Source: Vulcanimicrobiota bacterium
GTDB lineage: Bacteria; Vulcanimicrobiota; Vulcanimicrobiia; Vulcanimicrobiales; Vulcanimicrobiaceae
Direction: 5' to 3'
Assembly: GCA_003133185.1 (NCBI GenBank)
Contig: PKWF01000253.1
Span: 6,150 to 21,686, forward strand
Length of the DNA: 15,537 nucleotides
The notes beneath the pieces were generated by a model, which worked only from the letters and a program-made list of their open reading frames with translations, was not told the origin of the DNA and did no database searches. How positions within the stretch are numbered: position 1 is the first letter of the stretch; every line of letters begins with the position of its first letter. The translations under genes were made by a program, and so were the position numbers. Below are positions 6,789-14,229 of this stretch, one piece after another.

Positions 6789-8213
6789 GTGAGAAAGCTT
6801 CCGGTCGCGATCGCGACGATGGCATTACTCTTTTGCGCTTGCAAGGGTGGAGTATCTTCATCGCCCGGGGTACCGGTCGTCGATCGGCAGCCGGGCCAAA
6901 CGGCGTTCCAGCCACTCGCGGGCTCGAAAAAGATCCAGCACGTCGTTATCATCATTCAAGAGAATCGTAGCTTCAACAACCTTTTTTACGGCTACCCAGG
7001 CGCCAAGACCGTAACCTACGGTCAAGACTCGAAGGGTCAAACGGTCACGCTCAAGCCGGTCGGTCTGGCAATAAAGTGGGATGTCTCGCATAGCGCGCAA
7101 GCGTTCTTCGCCGCGTGCCACGGTACGGGAAAAACTCCGGGGACCGCCTGCCGGATGAACGGCTTCGATAAGATTGGATGGACCTGCGGCCAGGCGGGGA
7201 CGCCGCGTTGCCCAATCAAGTATCCACCGTACTCGTACGTCCCCCACAGTGAGACCGCACCGTATTTTTCGATGGCCAAGCAGTACGTCTTGGCCGATCA
7301 GATGTATGCGTCGAACTTCGACGTCAGCAGTTTCGTTTCACACCAGTACATCATCGCCGGTCAGGCCAGCCGTTCGGTTAACTATCCCGCGCAAGGTGGG
7401 AATTGGGGCTGTGAAGGCGGCCCGACCGACACGATCTATACGCTCAGCCAGGAGCGCGTCGTCGGCAAGCCTTTGATACCGGTTTGCTTCAGTAATAAGA
7501 CGCTTGGCGACGAACTCGACGACGCCAAGTTACCGTGGGCATTCTACACGTATCCGATTGGCAGCGGCGGCGGCAAGCCGTGCGGCGGCGGCGTTGAAAG
7601 CAACTATGTCGAGAGCAACGGCATTTGGAGCGCCTATCAGGCGATCAAGCATATCTGCTACGGGCCTGACTGGAACAAAGATATCATTACTAACGCGACG
7701 CAGTTCCTGACCGACGTTCCCGACGGCAAGCTCGCAACCGTGACGTGGATTACGCCGACGTGCGCAAACTCCGATCACGCCGGCTGTAATTCAGATACGG
7801 GTCCCTCGTGGGTTGCCTCGCTCGTCAACGCAATTGGCCAATCCAAGTTCTGGTCGACTAGCGCGATCTTCGTGTTTTGGGACGACCCCGGCCTTTGGTA
7901 CGATCCGGAGCCTCCCGCCTACGTCGATTATGACGGTTTAGGATTTCGTGTTCCAATGCTGGTCATCTCGCCGTACACCAAGCGAGGGTACGTTTCGCAC
8001 GTCCACTACGAGCACGGCAGCATCCTGAAGTTCGTTGAGGACGAGTTCGGCCTGCATTGGCTAGCCGCCAGCGACAAGCGTGCCAACTCGCCCGGCCCCG
8101 ACTGCTTCGACTTCACGCAGTCGCCGCGCAAGTTCGTGCAGATACAAGCTCCCTACGACAAAAGCTACTTCTTGCATCAGCCGCCTGACCCCCGGCCGCC
8201 GGATACGAACTGA
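6789..8213 (+). CDS. Phosphoesterase lipoprotein, phospholipase C / acid phosphatase AcpA family (copy 2)
   Basis: This tandem paralogue of the preceding enzyme has 474 residues and is colinear along almost its entire length. GTG 6789 starts a lipoprotein signal (MRKLPVAIATMALLFCAC, Cys18, a slightly unusual lipobox). The motifs are IQHVVIIIQENRSFNNLF (Glu58-Asn59), VSSFVSHQYIIAG, NSDHAGCNSDTGPSWV, VFWDDPGLWYDPEPPA (Asp365-Asp366) and SPYTKRGYVSHVHYEHGS. Seven bases separate it from copy 1, with no promoter between them, so the two are surely cotranscribed. The loops between motifs differ, for example in a Gly/Cys-rich stretch near residues 257-266, which suggests different substrates. Both copies carry Asn where most family members have Asp after ENRSF. 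A terminator-like hairpin follows at 8403-8440. Confidence 0.87.
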   Translation: MRKLPVAIATMALLFCACKGGVSSSPGVPVVDRQPGQTAFQPLAGSKKIQHVVIIIQENRSFNNLFYGYPGAKTVTYGQDSKGQTVTLKPVGLAIKWDVSHSAQAFFAACHGTGKTPGTACRMNGFDKIGWTCGQAGTPRCPIKYPPYSYVPHSETAPYFSMAKQYVLADQMYASNFDVSSFVSHQYIIAGQASRSVNYPAQGGNWGCEGGPTDTIYTLSQERVVGKPLIPVCFSNKTLGDELDDAKLPWAFYTYPIGSGGGKPCGGGVESNYVESNGIWSAYQAIKHICYGPDWNKDIITNATQFLTDVPDGKLATVTWITPTCANSDHAGCNSDTGPSWVASLVNAIGQSKFWSTSAIFVFWDDPGLWYDPEPPAYVDYDGLGFRVPMLVISPYTKRGYVSHVHYEHGSILKFVEDEFGLHWLAASDKRANSPGPDCFDFTQSPRKFVQIQAPYDKSYFLHQPPDPRPPDTN

Positions 8214-8402
8214 GAGTTACGGGCGAAAATGTCGAAGGCCAAGATCCCGGCGCCCGCAGAGATTAACGTTTGCTCCGTTTGTCTTAACTATTTCTCCCAT
8301 TTCCAGGATGCGCGCTCGATTCACCATGCTCTACCATCGACTTGCATGAAGCCGGCGCAGAGTACCGCCCCCTTCGTTGCTATTGGGAGTACCGTCTTGT
8401 TT

Positions 8403-8440
8403 AAAGGCCTGCATCGCGTCACAAAACGCGCCTTTTTTCT
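8403..8440 (+). terminator. Probable terminator between the phosphoesterase genes and the polysaccharide operon
   Basis: cgcgt (8415-8419) pairs with acgcg (8426-8430) around cacaaa, and ccttttttct follows; aaagg upstream (8403-8407) can extend the stem with a bulge. It lies about 190 bases past copy 2 and 28 bases before the next ATG. The rest of 8214-8467 shows no convincing gene. The promoter of the following operon must overlap this area, but I cannot point to it. Confidence 0.55.
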
Positions 8441-8467
8441 AGAATTTTCTCACTTGGGCGCAGCCGT

Positions 8468-9946
8468 ATGACGGACGGTGCATTCAACGGCGCGGCAAAC
8501 GGTGCGTCCAACGGCGCGACGAACGGGACGCTGCACCGGCTAAGTGTCGTCGGGTCCGCGACCCCACATCACGCCAACAGTCAACGGCGAATTGCGATCG
8601 TCGGGACCGGTTACGTGGGGCTCGTCACGGGGACGTGTTTAGCCGAGTTCGGAAACTCGGTCGTTTGCCTGGATAACGACCCGTCAAAGATTGCGACGCT
8701 TCGGCGCGGCGAACTTCCCTTCTTCGAGCCGCAGCTGCTCGAGATGATGGTCGGCAACCATCGCGCCGGGAGGCTGTCGTTCTCTGAAGACGTCGAGGGA
8801 GGGGTGCGCGATGCGGGGATCGTTTTCATCGCGGTCGGAACGCCCCTGCGCCATGACGACGGCGTCGATCTAGCGGCCATCTGGGAAGTCGCCGCGACGA
8901 TCGGCCGCGAGCTGAACGGCCCGAAGATCGTCGTCGTGAAGTCGACGGTGCCGGTCGAGACGAGCGAGATGGTCGCGGCCATGATCGCGGAGAACGCCGT
9001 GCGCCGGCATCGCGTCGACGTCGTGAGTAACCCGGAGTTTCTCCGTGAAGGGTCGGCCGTCGCGGACTTCATGCATCCAAGCCGCATAGTAATCGGTACC
9101 AGCAGCCCGCAAGCCGAGGCCATCATGCGCGACTTATACGCGCCGCTCGATGCACCGTTCGTCGTCACCGACGGCCGTACGAGTGAAATGATCAAGTATG
9201 CTGCCAATGCGTTCTTGGCGACGAAGGTTTCGTTCATGAACGAGATCGCGAATATATGCGAGCTCGTCGACGTCGACGTCAAGGCTGTGGGCAGCGGCAT
9301 CGGTTACGATCATCGCATCGGCAGTCACTTCATGAGCCCCGGAATTGGGTACGGCGGCTCGTGTTTCCCGAAAGACGTGCTAGCGCTCGAGAGAATGGCT
9401 CACGGCCGGGGTTACGACGCGGCGCTTTTGCGTTCGGTCGAAACCGTCAACCGCGCACAGGTCCCGCGAATCCTTGCAAAGATCGAAAAAGCATTCGGCG
9501 GTTCGATCGAAGGCAAGAATATCTGCGTGCTCGGGCTCGCGTTTAAGCCGAATACGTCCGACGTGCGGGAGGCGCCTGGACTCCATCTGATCGACGCGTT
9601 CCTTCGTTTTGGCGCTACCGTCACCGCGCACGATCCGATTCCGATCACGATCGAGGGTGCTCGGGCGAAGACCGGCGACGACGTCCGGTATTGCTCGCAG
9701 ATGTACGAAGCGATCAATGGCTGCGACGTTCTTCTGCTTGCGACCGAATGGGATGAGTATAAGAGCATCAACTTCAGGATGGTACGCAAGTTGATGCGCG
9801 GGAACCTCGTGTTCGACGGACGCAACATCTTCGACGCCGACGAAGTCGTCATGGAGGGGCTGAGGTACGCGGGAGTCGGCCGCGCGAAAGAGCCCGCACT
9901 GGAGTTCGCCTATCAAGAAGCAGTCGGCGAGCTAAGGCTTTCGTAG
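8468..9946 (+). CDS. ugd: UDP-glucose 6-dehydrogenase
   Basis: This cytoplasmic enzyme oxidises UDP-glucose to UDP-glucuronate with two NAD+. The 492 residues are a little longer than usual because of a roughly 40-residue N-terminal extension that includes an Asn-Gly repeat (residues 6-20). The Rossmann motif IAIVGTGYVGLVTG starts at residue 42. VKSTVPVET and NPEFLREGSAVADFMHPSRIVIG follow, and the central helix contains KYAANAFLATKVSFMNEIA. The catalytic cysteine is Cys299 in GGSCFPKDV. FKPNTSDVREAPG and the C-terminal UDP-binding domain complete the family pattern. No good Shine-Dalgarno sequence is visible before ATG 8468, and no other start lies close to the Rossmann motif. The gene opens the operon, three bases before the decarboxylase gene, so its product is the substrate of the next enzyme. 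Confidence 0.95.
   Translation: MTDGAFNGAANGASNGATNGTLHRLSVVGSATPHHANSQRRIAIVGTGYVGLVTGTCLAEFGNSVVCLDNDPSKIATLRRGELPFFEPQLLEMMVGNHRAGRLSFSEDVEGGVRDAGIVFIAVGTPLRHDDGVDLAAIWEVAATIGRELNGPKIVVVKSTVPVETSEMVAAMIAENAVRRHRVDVVSNPEFLREGSAVADFMHPSRIVIGTSSPQAEAIMRDLYAPLDAPFVVTDGRTSEMIKYAANAFLATKVSFMNEIANICELVDVDVKAVGSGIGYDHRIGSHFMSPGIGYGGSCFPKDVLALERMAHGRGYDAALLRSVETVNRAQVPRILAKIEKAFGGSIEGKNICVLGLAFKPNTSDVREAPGLHLIDAFLRFGATVTAHDPIPITIEGARAKTGDDVRYCSQMYEAINGCDVLLLATEWDEYKSINFRMVRKLMRGNLVFDGRNIFDADEVVMEGLRYAGVGRAKEPALEFAYQEAVGELRLS
8483..8530 (+). repeat. Four tandem 12-base units in the 5' end of the dehydrogenase gene
   Basis: The units at 8483, 8495, 8507 and 8519 share a core xxxAACGGbrcg and encode (F/A/S/T)-N-G-(A/T) four times. 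They form a flexible Asn-Gly tail before the enzyme proper. Such short repeats expand and contract easily, so length variation between strains is expected. Confidence 0.7.
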
Positions 9947-9949
9947 CCT

Positions 9950-10945
9950 TTGAGGGTCGTGCTTTGCGGAGCCGCGGGCTTTCTCGGCTCCCATCTCGCC
10001 GACAGGCTACTCGCCGACGGTGACCGCGTCACCGGCATCGACAACCTGGCGACGGGATCGCCCGCGAATCTCGCCACGGCCAATAGTCACCCGCACTTCA
10101 GGTTCATCGAGGCCGACGTTTCGCTACCGTGGACGTGGGCGCGCGACCTCGATAAGCCCGATCTCATCGCGCACTTCGCGTCGCCCGCGAGCCCCGTTCA
10201 TTACGGCCGGGAGCCCCTCGCTACGATGGCCGTCAATGCGCTGGGCGCAATGCATGGAGTCGAGTTGGCGCGCGCTACCGGCGCCAGGTTACTCTTTGCT
10301 TCAACCTCCGAAATTTACGGCGATCCGCTGGAGCACCCGCAGCCCGAGACGTACTGGGGCAACGTCAACCCCATTGGCGAGCGCGCTTGCTACGACGAAT
10401 CCAAACGTTACGCCGAGGCGTATGTGACTTCGGCGGTTCGCACGCTTGGGATCGACGCCAGAATCGCGCGAATTTTTAACACGTACGGACCACGCATGCA
10501 GCCTGGTGACGGCCGCGTGATCCCGAACTTCTGCATGGCGGCGTTGCGCGGCGAGCCTCTGATCGTGTACGGCGACGGCCGGCAAACGCGAAGCTTCTGC
10601 TACGTAGCGGACCTCGTCGAGGGCGTAGTTCGCCTGGCCAAGCGTGAAGCGCTGACGGGCAAAATCGTCAACATCGGTAATCCCGACGAGTTTACGGTCA
10701 TCGATCTCGCTCGGATGATCTCGCAGATCGCAGGGCGCCCTCTCGAGATCGTCAACGCGGCGCTGCCGCCGGACGATCCGAGGCGTCGCAGGCCGGCGAT
10801 CGCCCTGGCGCGCAAGCTTTTGGGCTGGGAACCTCAGGTAACGCTTCGCGACGGGCTGCCGGCTACGTTGGAGTACTTTCGGCTTGCAGCCGGCCTGCCC
10901 GGAGTCTTAGCCTCCAGGCGTTCCATCGTGGCAACGGCAGAGTGA
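9950..10945 (+). CDS. uxs: UDP-glucuronate decarboxylase (UDP-xylose synthase)
   Basis: This SDR enzyme converts UDP-glucuronate to UDP-xylose using bound NAD+. The 331-residue protein has the Rossmann loop GAAGFLG (7-13), the family signature HFASPASPVHY, the catalytic STSEIYGDPLEHPQ (Ser118-Glu121 region), the UXS hallmark YWGNVNPIGERACYDESKR with Tyr148 and Lys152, RIFNTYGPRMQPGDGRVIPNF, and VYGDGRQTRSFCYVADLVEG. These separate it clearly from UDP-glucose epimerases. The start is TTG 9950, three bases past the dehydrogenase stop; it gives the expected short MRVVLCGAAGFLGSHL beginning, and no ATG is available. Its stop overlaps the start of the next gene by one base. With the preceding gene it forms the two-step route UDP-glucose to UDP-xylose. 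Confidence 0.93.
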   Translation: MRVVLCGAAGFLGSHLADRLLADGDRVTGIDNLATGSPANLATANSHPHFRFIEADVSLPWTWARDLDKPDLIAHFASPASPVHYGREPLATMAVNALGAMHGVELARATGARLLFASTSEIYGDPLEHPQPETYWGNVNPIGERACYDESKRYAEAYVTSAVRTLGIDARIARIFNTYGPRMQPGDGRVIPNFCMAALRGEPLIVYGDGRQTRSFCYVADLVEGVVRLAKREALTGKIVNIGNPDEFTVIDLARMISQIAGRPLEIVNAALPPDDPRRRRPAIALARKLLGWEPQVTLRDGLPATLEYFRLAAGLPGVLASRRSIVATAE

Positions 10946-12390
10946 TGACCCCGACCGTCGAGCATTCGCTTTTACTATTCCTAACCGTAGCGTTCGTGCT
11001 TTCACAAGTGCTCTACACCGTTACTTTTCTCGTGGACCTGTACTTCCTAAGCCTTCCGGTCGACTGGGTCGACATGGAAGAACCCATCGCGGAGCCCGAA
11101 AGTGAGTGGCCCTACATCGTACTTTTTTATCCGGTCTTGCGAGAACTGGAAGCGACGATGCGGACGACGCTTCTGTCGCTCTCGAAGTTGGACTATCCAG
11201 CACAACGGTGCCGGGTAGTTGCGATTCCAAATAGTAACGATGAAGTAACGATCGCGAGCCTTCGGCGGCTTACCGACGAGTTCGGATTCTTGGAAATTCT
11301 GGAGGTTCCACCAACGAGCGATCCGTCATGGCAGATCGTTTGGGATTCCTGGAACGCCAATCCAAAAGCGTATTGGTGGCATCATGGAAAGCGCTCCGGC
11401 GTAAAAGATCTGCCCCCCAAAAAAACGCGTCAGCTGATCTACGGATTATATCGGGTAGCGTTAAGCCTCAAACACGAACCAAATCTCGTCATAAACTATA
11501 TCGATGCCGATAGCTGCCCGCCCGCCGACCATTTTAAGGGCGCCGTCATCGGCCTGCGTCACTACGACGTGGTGCAGGCCCTCAATGTCGCCGGAAACCT
11601 CAACGCTACGCTGCCGGCTTCATGGCACGCTTTCGACCACATGGCCTGGGACGGTCACAAGTACCCGCATCTCTCGGCGCACGGGCGCCAGCCGTATTGG
11701 GTGTTGGGCAAAGGGCTTTTCTACAGGGTCTCCGACCTGATCGCATTGGGCGGTTTTCATCCATGGATCACGATCGAAGACCCGGAAATCGGGTTGCGCT
11801 ATTGGGCAAATGGATTGCGACTCGGCATTCTCGCGAGCTCTCTTATTGAAGAAGTGCCCAAGACGTGGCTGCAAGGCATCACCCAGCGGAAACGTTGGAT
11901 ATGCGGCTTCTTTCAGTCACTCGGTCGCCCGCTGGGCCATCTCGGCTTAACGCCCTGGCAGCGCTTTAAATGCTGGTTGATATTCTTCCCGTGCTTGTCG
12001 CTCTGGATCAACACCATCGGGTTGCCGCTTGGAGTCTGGGCCCTCTGGATGTACTTTGCTCAGACTCACGTCGTGCCGGTCTGGACGCTCTGGATTGCCG
12101 CGCTGAACCTGGCGTTATTTACGTGGTCGCTGTCGTTGCTTTACGTCAATACCTGGCGACGAACGCGGCTGGTCTTTATCCGGTGGCGCGATCGCGCTTG
12201 GTACATGCTGCGCGTTAACCCGCTCGCTCTCATGATTTGGTGGTTTCTCTGGATCGTGCCGCTGGCGATCGGCTTTCGAATGTACCTGCGCGACGAAGGG
12301 TTGGCCTGGCAGCGGACCGAGAAAATCGACGCAAACAAACTGCTCATTCGCAAGAAGCTCGGAGAAAGCGAGAAGCCGGGTCTTGATTAA
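10945..12390 (+). CDS. Membrane GT2 glycosyltransferase with QxxRW motif (probable polysaccharide synthase)
   Basis: This 481-residue inner-membrane protein probably links sugars from UDP donors into a chain. One N-terminal membrane segment (about 7-32) precedes the GT-A domain, and three or more segments follow (about 350-380, 387-411, 435-457). The catalytic signatures are YIDADSCPP (Asp187, Asp189), GGFHPWITIEDPEIG (Glu278-Asp279) and TQRKRWICGFF (Gln314-Arg317-Trp318). The last is the QxxRW motif of processive synthases such as cellulose and hyaluronan synthase. The first conserved Asp is not evident (AIPNSNDE instead of a typical VDDxS). There is no PilZ domain and fewer segments than BcsA. 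ATG 10945 overlaps the preceding stop by one base (TGATG); GTG 10942 is an alternative. The chain sugar is inferred from the UDP-xylose genes next to it. Confidence 0.85.
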   Translation: MTPTVEHSLLLFLTVAFVLSQVLYTVTFLVDLYFLSLPVDWVDMEEPIAEPESEWPYIVLFYPVLRELEATMRTTLLSLSKLDYPAQRCRVVAIPNSNDEVTIASLRRLTDEFGFLEILEVPPTSDPSWQIVWDSWNANPKAYWWHHGKRSGVKDLPPKKTRQLIYGLYRVALSLKHEPNLVINYIDADSCPPADHFKGAVIGLRHYDVVQALNVAGNLNATLPASWHAFDHMAWDGHKYPHLSAHGRQPYWVLGKGLFYRVSDLIALGGFHPWITIEDPEIGLRYWANGLRLGILASSLIEEVPKTWLQGITQRKRWICGFFQSLGRPLGHLGLTPWQRFKCWLIFFPCLSLWINTIGLPLGVWALWMYFAQTHVVPVWTLWIAALNLALFTWSLSLLYVNTWRRTRLVFIRWRDRAWYMLRVNPLALMIWWFLWIVPLAIGFRMYLRDEGLAWQRTEKIDANKLLIRKKLGESEKPGLD

Positions 12391-13519
12391 ACACGTCCTC
12401 GTCACCGGTGGCGCCGGGTTCATCGGCTCACACCTCGTCGACGTTCTCTTGGCCCGTGGCTATGAGGTTACGGTGCTCGATAGCCTGTTGGCTCAGGTGC
12501 ACGCCGACGGAGAACGCGATGCGGACGGCTGGCCCGTTTACCTGGACCTTCGAGCGAAGCGGATTAAGGGCGACGTCTTGGATGAAGGCGTCTTCGAAGC
12601 AGCCCTTCTTGGCGTAACCCATCTGGTTCATTTGGCGGCGTCGGTCGGCGTCGGCCAGAGTATGACCAACATCGTCGACTACACGCGTAACAACGTGATG
12701 ACGGCCGCGGTTATCTTGGAGACGCTTTCACAGCGCCCGCATACCGTCGAGCGCATGGTCGTCGCATCGTCGATGTCCATCTACGGCGAAGGTGCGTACC
12801 GAGTGCCTTCGACCGGAAAAGTGGTGGCACCGCCGCCGCGCAGCCACGACCAGCTTGCGGCGCGCCATTGGGAGCTATCGATGGATGGCGAAGATCTGAC
12901 TCCCATCGCGACGACCGAGGAAAAGTCGCTACGGCCTGCCTCGATCTATGCCATCAACAAACGGGATCACGAGGAAATGTTTCTCGCGGTGGGCCAGACA
13001 CTTCAAATTCCGACCGTGGCTCTGCGCTTGTTCAATGCGTACGGCTCCCGGCAGGCGCTGAGCAATCCGTATACCGGCGTCGCGGCGATATTTATCTCCC
13101 GGCTGCTCAACGATCAGCCCCCTCTGGTCTTCGAAGACGGGCGGCAGAAGCGGGATTTCGTGCACGTCGGCGACGTCGCCGATGCCTTTGTGACCGTGTT
13201 GGCGAGCGACTTGGCCGTGTGGGATGTTTTCAACGTCGGCAGCGGATCCCCGATCGCCATTGCGGAGATGGCGAGCGTGCTGGCTCGGATGCTCGACAAG
13301 AGTATCGCTGCGGATTATCTTGCCAAGTACCGCGCGGGCGACGTGCGCCACTGCTTTGCGGACATTTCAAAGATTGAGAGAACCTTCGGCGTGCGGCCGC
13401 AGCGGTCGTTCGACGACGGGATGCAAGAACTCATCTCGTGGGTTTCCGAAGCGAAGGTGCCGCTCGATCGCAGCCGGGCGAGCATCGCCGAGCTCGAAAA
13501 ACAGAGGCTCCTCGTCTAG
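12383..13519 (+). CDS. NAD-dependent sugar 4-epimerase (extended SDR)
   Basis: This 378-residue protein should invert C4 of a nucleotide sugar. It has the NAD loop VTGGAGFIGSH (7-17), VASSMSIYGEG (127-137), the catalytic YAINK (Tyr189, Lys193), LFNAYGSRQALSNPYTGVAAIF and VFEDGRQKRDFVHVGDVADAF. It most resembles the subgroup annotated as dTDP-L-rhamnose 4-epimerase, recognisable by the long insert between the SxS and YxxxK motifs (residues 138-186). As I recall, that insert usually carries a CPxCG pair, which is absent here. Context suggests UDP-xylose (giving UDP-L-arabinose) or UDP-glucose/glucuronate as substrate. TTG 12383 overlaps the synthase gene by 8 bases and gives the normal MIKHVLVTGG start. 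Epimerase family is firm; substrate is inference. Confidence 0.85.
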   Translation: MIKHVLVTGGAGFIGSHLVDVLLARGYEVTVLDSLLAQVHADGERDADGWPVYLDLRAKRIKGDVLDEGVFEAALLGVTHLVHLAASVGVGQSMTNIVDYTRNNVMTAAVILETLSQRPHTVERMVVASSMSIYGEGAYRVPSTGKVVAPPPRSHDQLAARHWELSMDGEDLTPIATTEEKSLRPASIYAINKRDHEEMFLAVGQTLQIPTVALRLFNAYGSRQALSNPYTGVAAIFISRLLNDQPPLVFEDGRQKRDFVHVGDVADAFVTVLASDLAVWDVFNVGSGSPIAIAEMASVLARMLDKSIAADYLAKYRAGDVRHCFADISKIERTFGVRPQRSFDDGMQELISWVSEAKVPLDRSRASIAELEKQRLLV

Positions 13520-13536
13520 TGAAGGGAGCCGGCAAA

Positions 13537-14229
13537 GTGTCACGGGCAGTCTTGGCCGCGGCTATCGGCCTCTTCTGGCTGACGCACCCCATCGCGGCCC
13601 GTGCGGACAACGTTGAGGTGTTTGCCGGGGCGCAAGCGAATTTTGCGAACTACGTCTTCGTCGGCGCGAGTGTGGCTTTGCCCGGCCAGAGTATCGGCAA
13701 CGGAGTCGCTTTTCGAGGGTACCTCGATACGGGCGGCTACGATTATATTCGGCGCGACATCGGTCTGGTTCGAGCGAACTTCAGCGGAGAAGAGTTGGAC
13801 GCCGTCTATGGGCTAACGCACGAACACTTTTGGAGCGACCTCGGCGTTGGCGTCAATGCCACCTATACGGGCCTTTCGCCATACGATGCCAAGAATTTGC
13901 TGGCAGGTCACCAAACGGAGCTTCGGCTGAGTTTGGACGGTGGAACCGCCGGCGGACCATGGCGCGCCGATTGGCTCGGCTACTATGGAACCAGACTAGA
14001 AGACTACGATGCGTCCATCGACGTCACTCACTCCCTCTCGTCGAACTGGCGACTCGGCGCCGAATTCGCCGGCGAGGGAAATCCCAGCTACCATCTCGAC
14101 CAGGTCGGCCCGTTCGCCGGCTTGAGCTTTGGTCCGCGCTCGGAGCTACAGCTCTCGGCCGGCGAAGCCTGGCAGTCAGGATTTACTCCCCGTGCCTACG
14201 GTGGCGCAACCTTTTTCCGGCGTTTCTGA
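13537..14229 (+). CDS. Outer-membrane beta-barrel, BcsS-like (exopolysaccharide operon)
   Basis: This 230-residue exported protein has a Sec signal with likely cleavage after ARA (residue 23). The mature part is built of amphipathic strands rich in Gly, Tyr and Leu and ends in Phe (FFRRF), as outer-membrane barrels do. The opening VEVFAGAQANFANYVFVGASVALPG, continuing into a GNGVAFRGYLDTGGYDY pattern, reads like the BcsS family found in some cellulose synthesis operons. I judge this by eye, so the family is probable and not certain. I chose GTG 13537 because ggga(g) at 13524-13528 lies 8 bases before it; GTG 13519, overlapping the previous stop, is an alternative. It is the last gene of the operon, and its end overlaps the convergent GH10 gene by 34 bases. 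Confidence 0.65.
   Translation: MSRAVLAAAIGLFWLTHPIAARADNVEVFAGAQANFANYVFVGASVALPGQSIGNGVAFRGYLDTGGYDYIRRDIGLVRANFSGEELDAVYGLTHEHFWSDLGVGVNATYTGLSPYDAKNLLAGHQTELRLSLDGGTAGGPWRADWLGYYGTRLEDYDASIDVTHSLSSNWRLGAEFAGEGNPSYHLDQVGPFAGLSFGPRSELQLSAGEAWQSGFTPRAYGGATFFRRF

Noticed and set aside
8229..8471. 80-codon plus-strand frame whose TGA overlaps the ATG of the dehydrogenase gene, with a CxxC near its start
   Set aside because: It runs through the terminator-like hairpin and T-run at 8415-8440, has no protein-like pattern beyond one CxxC, and no good ribosome site. The overlap is probably chance.
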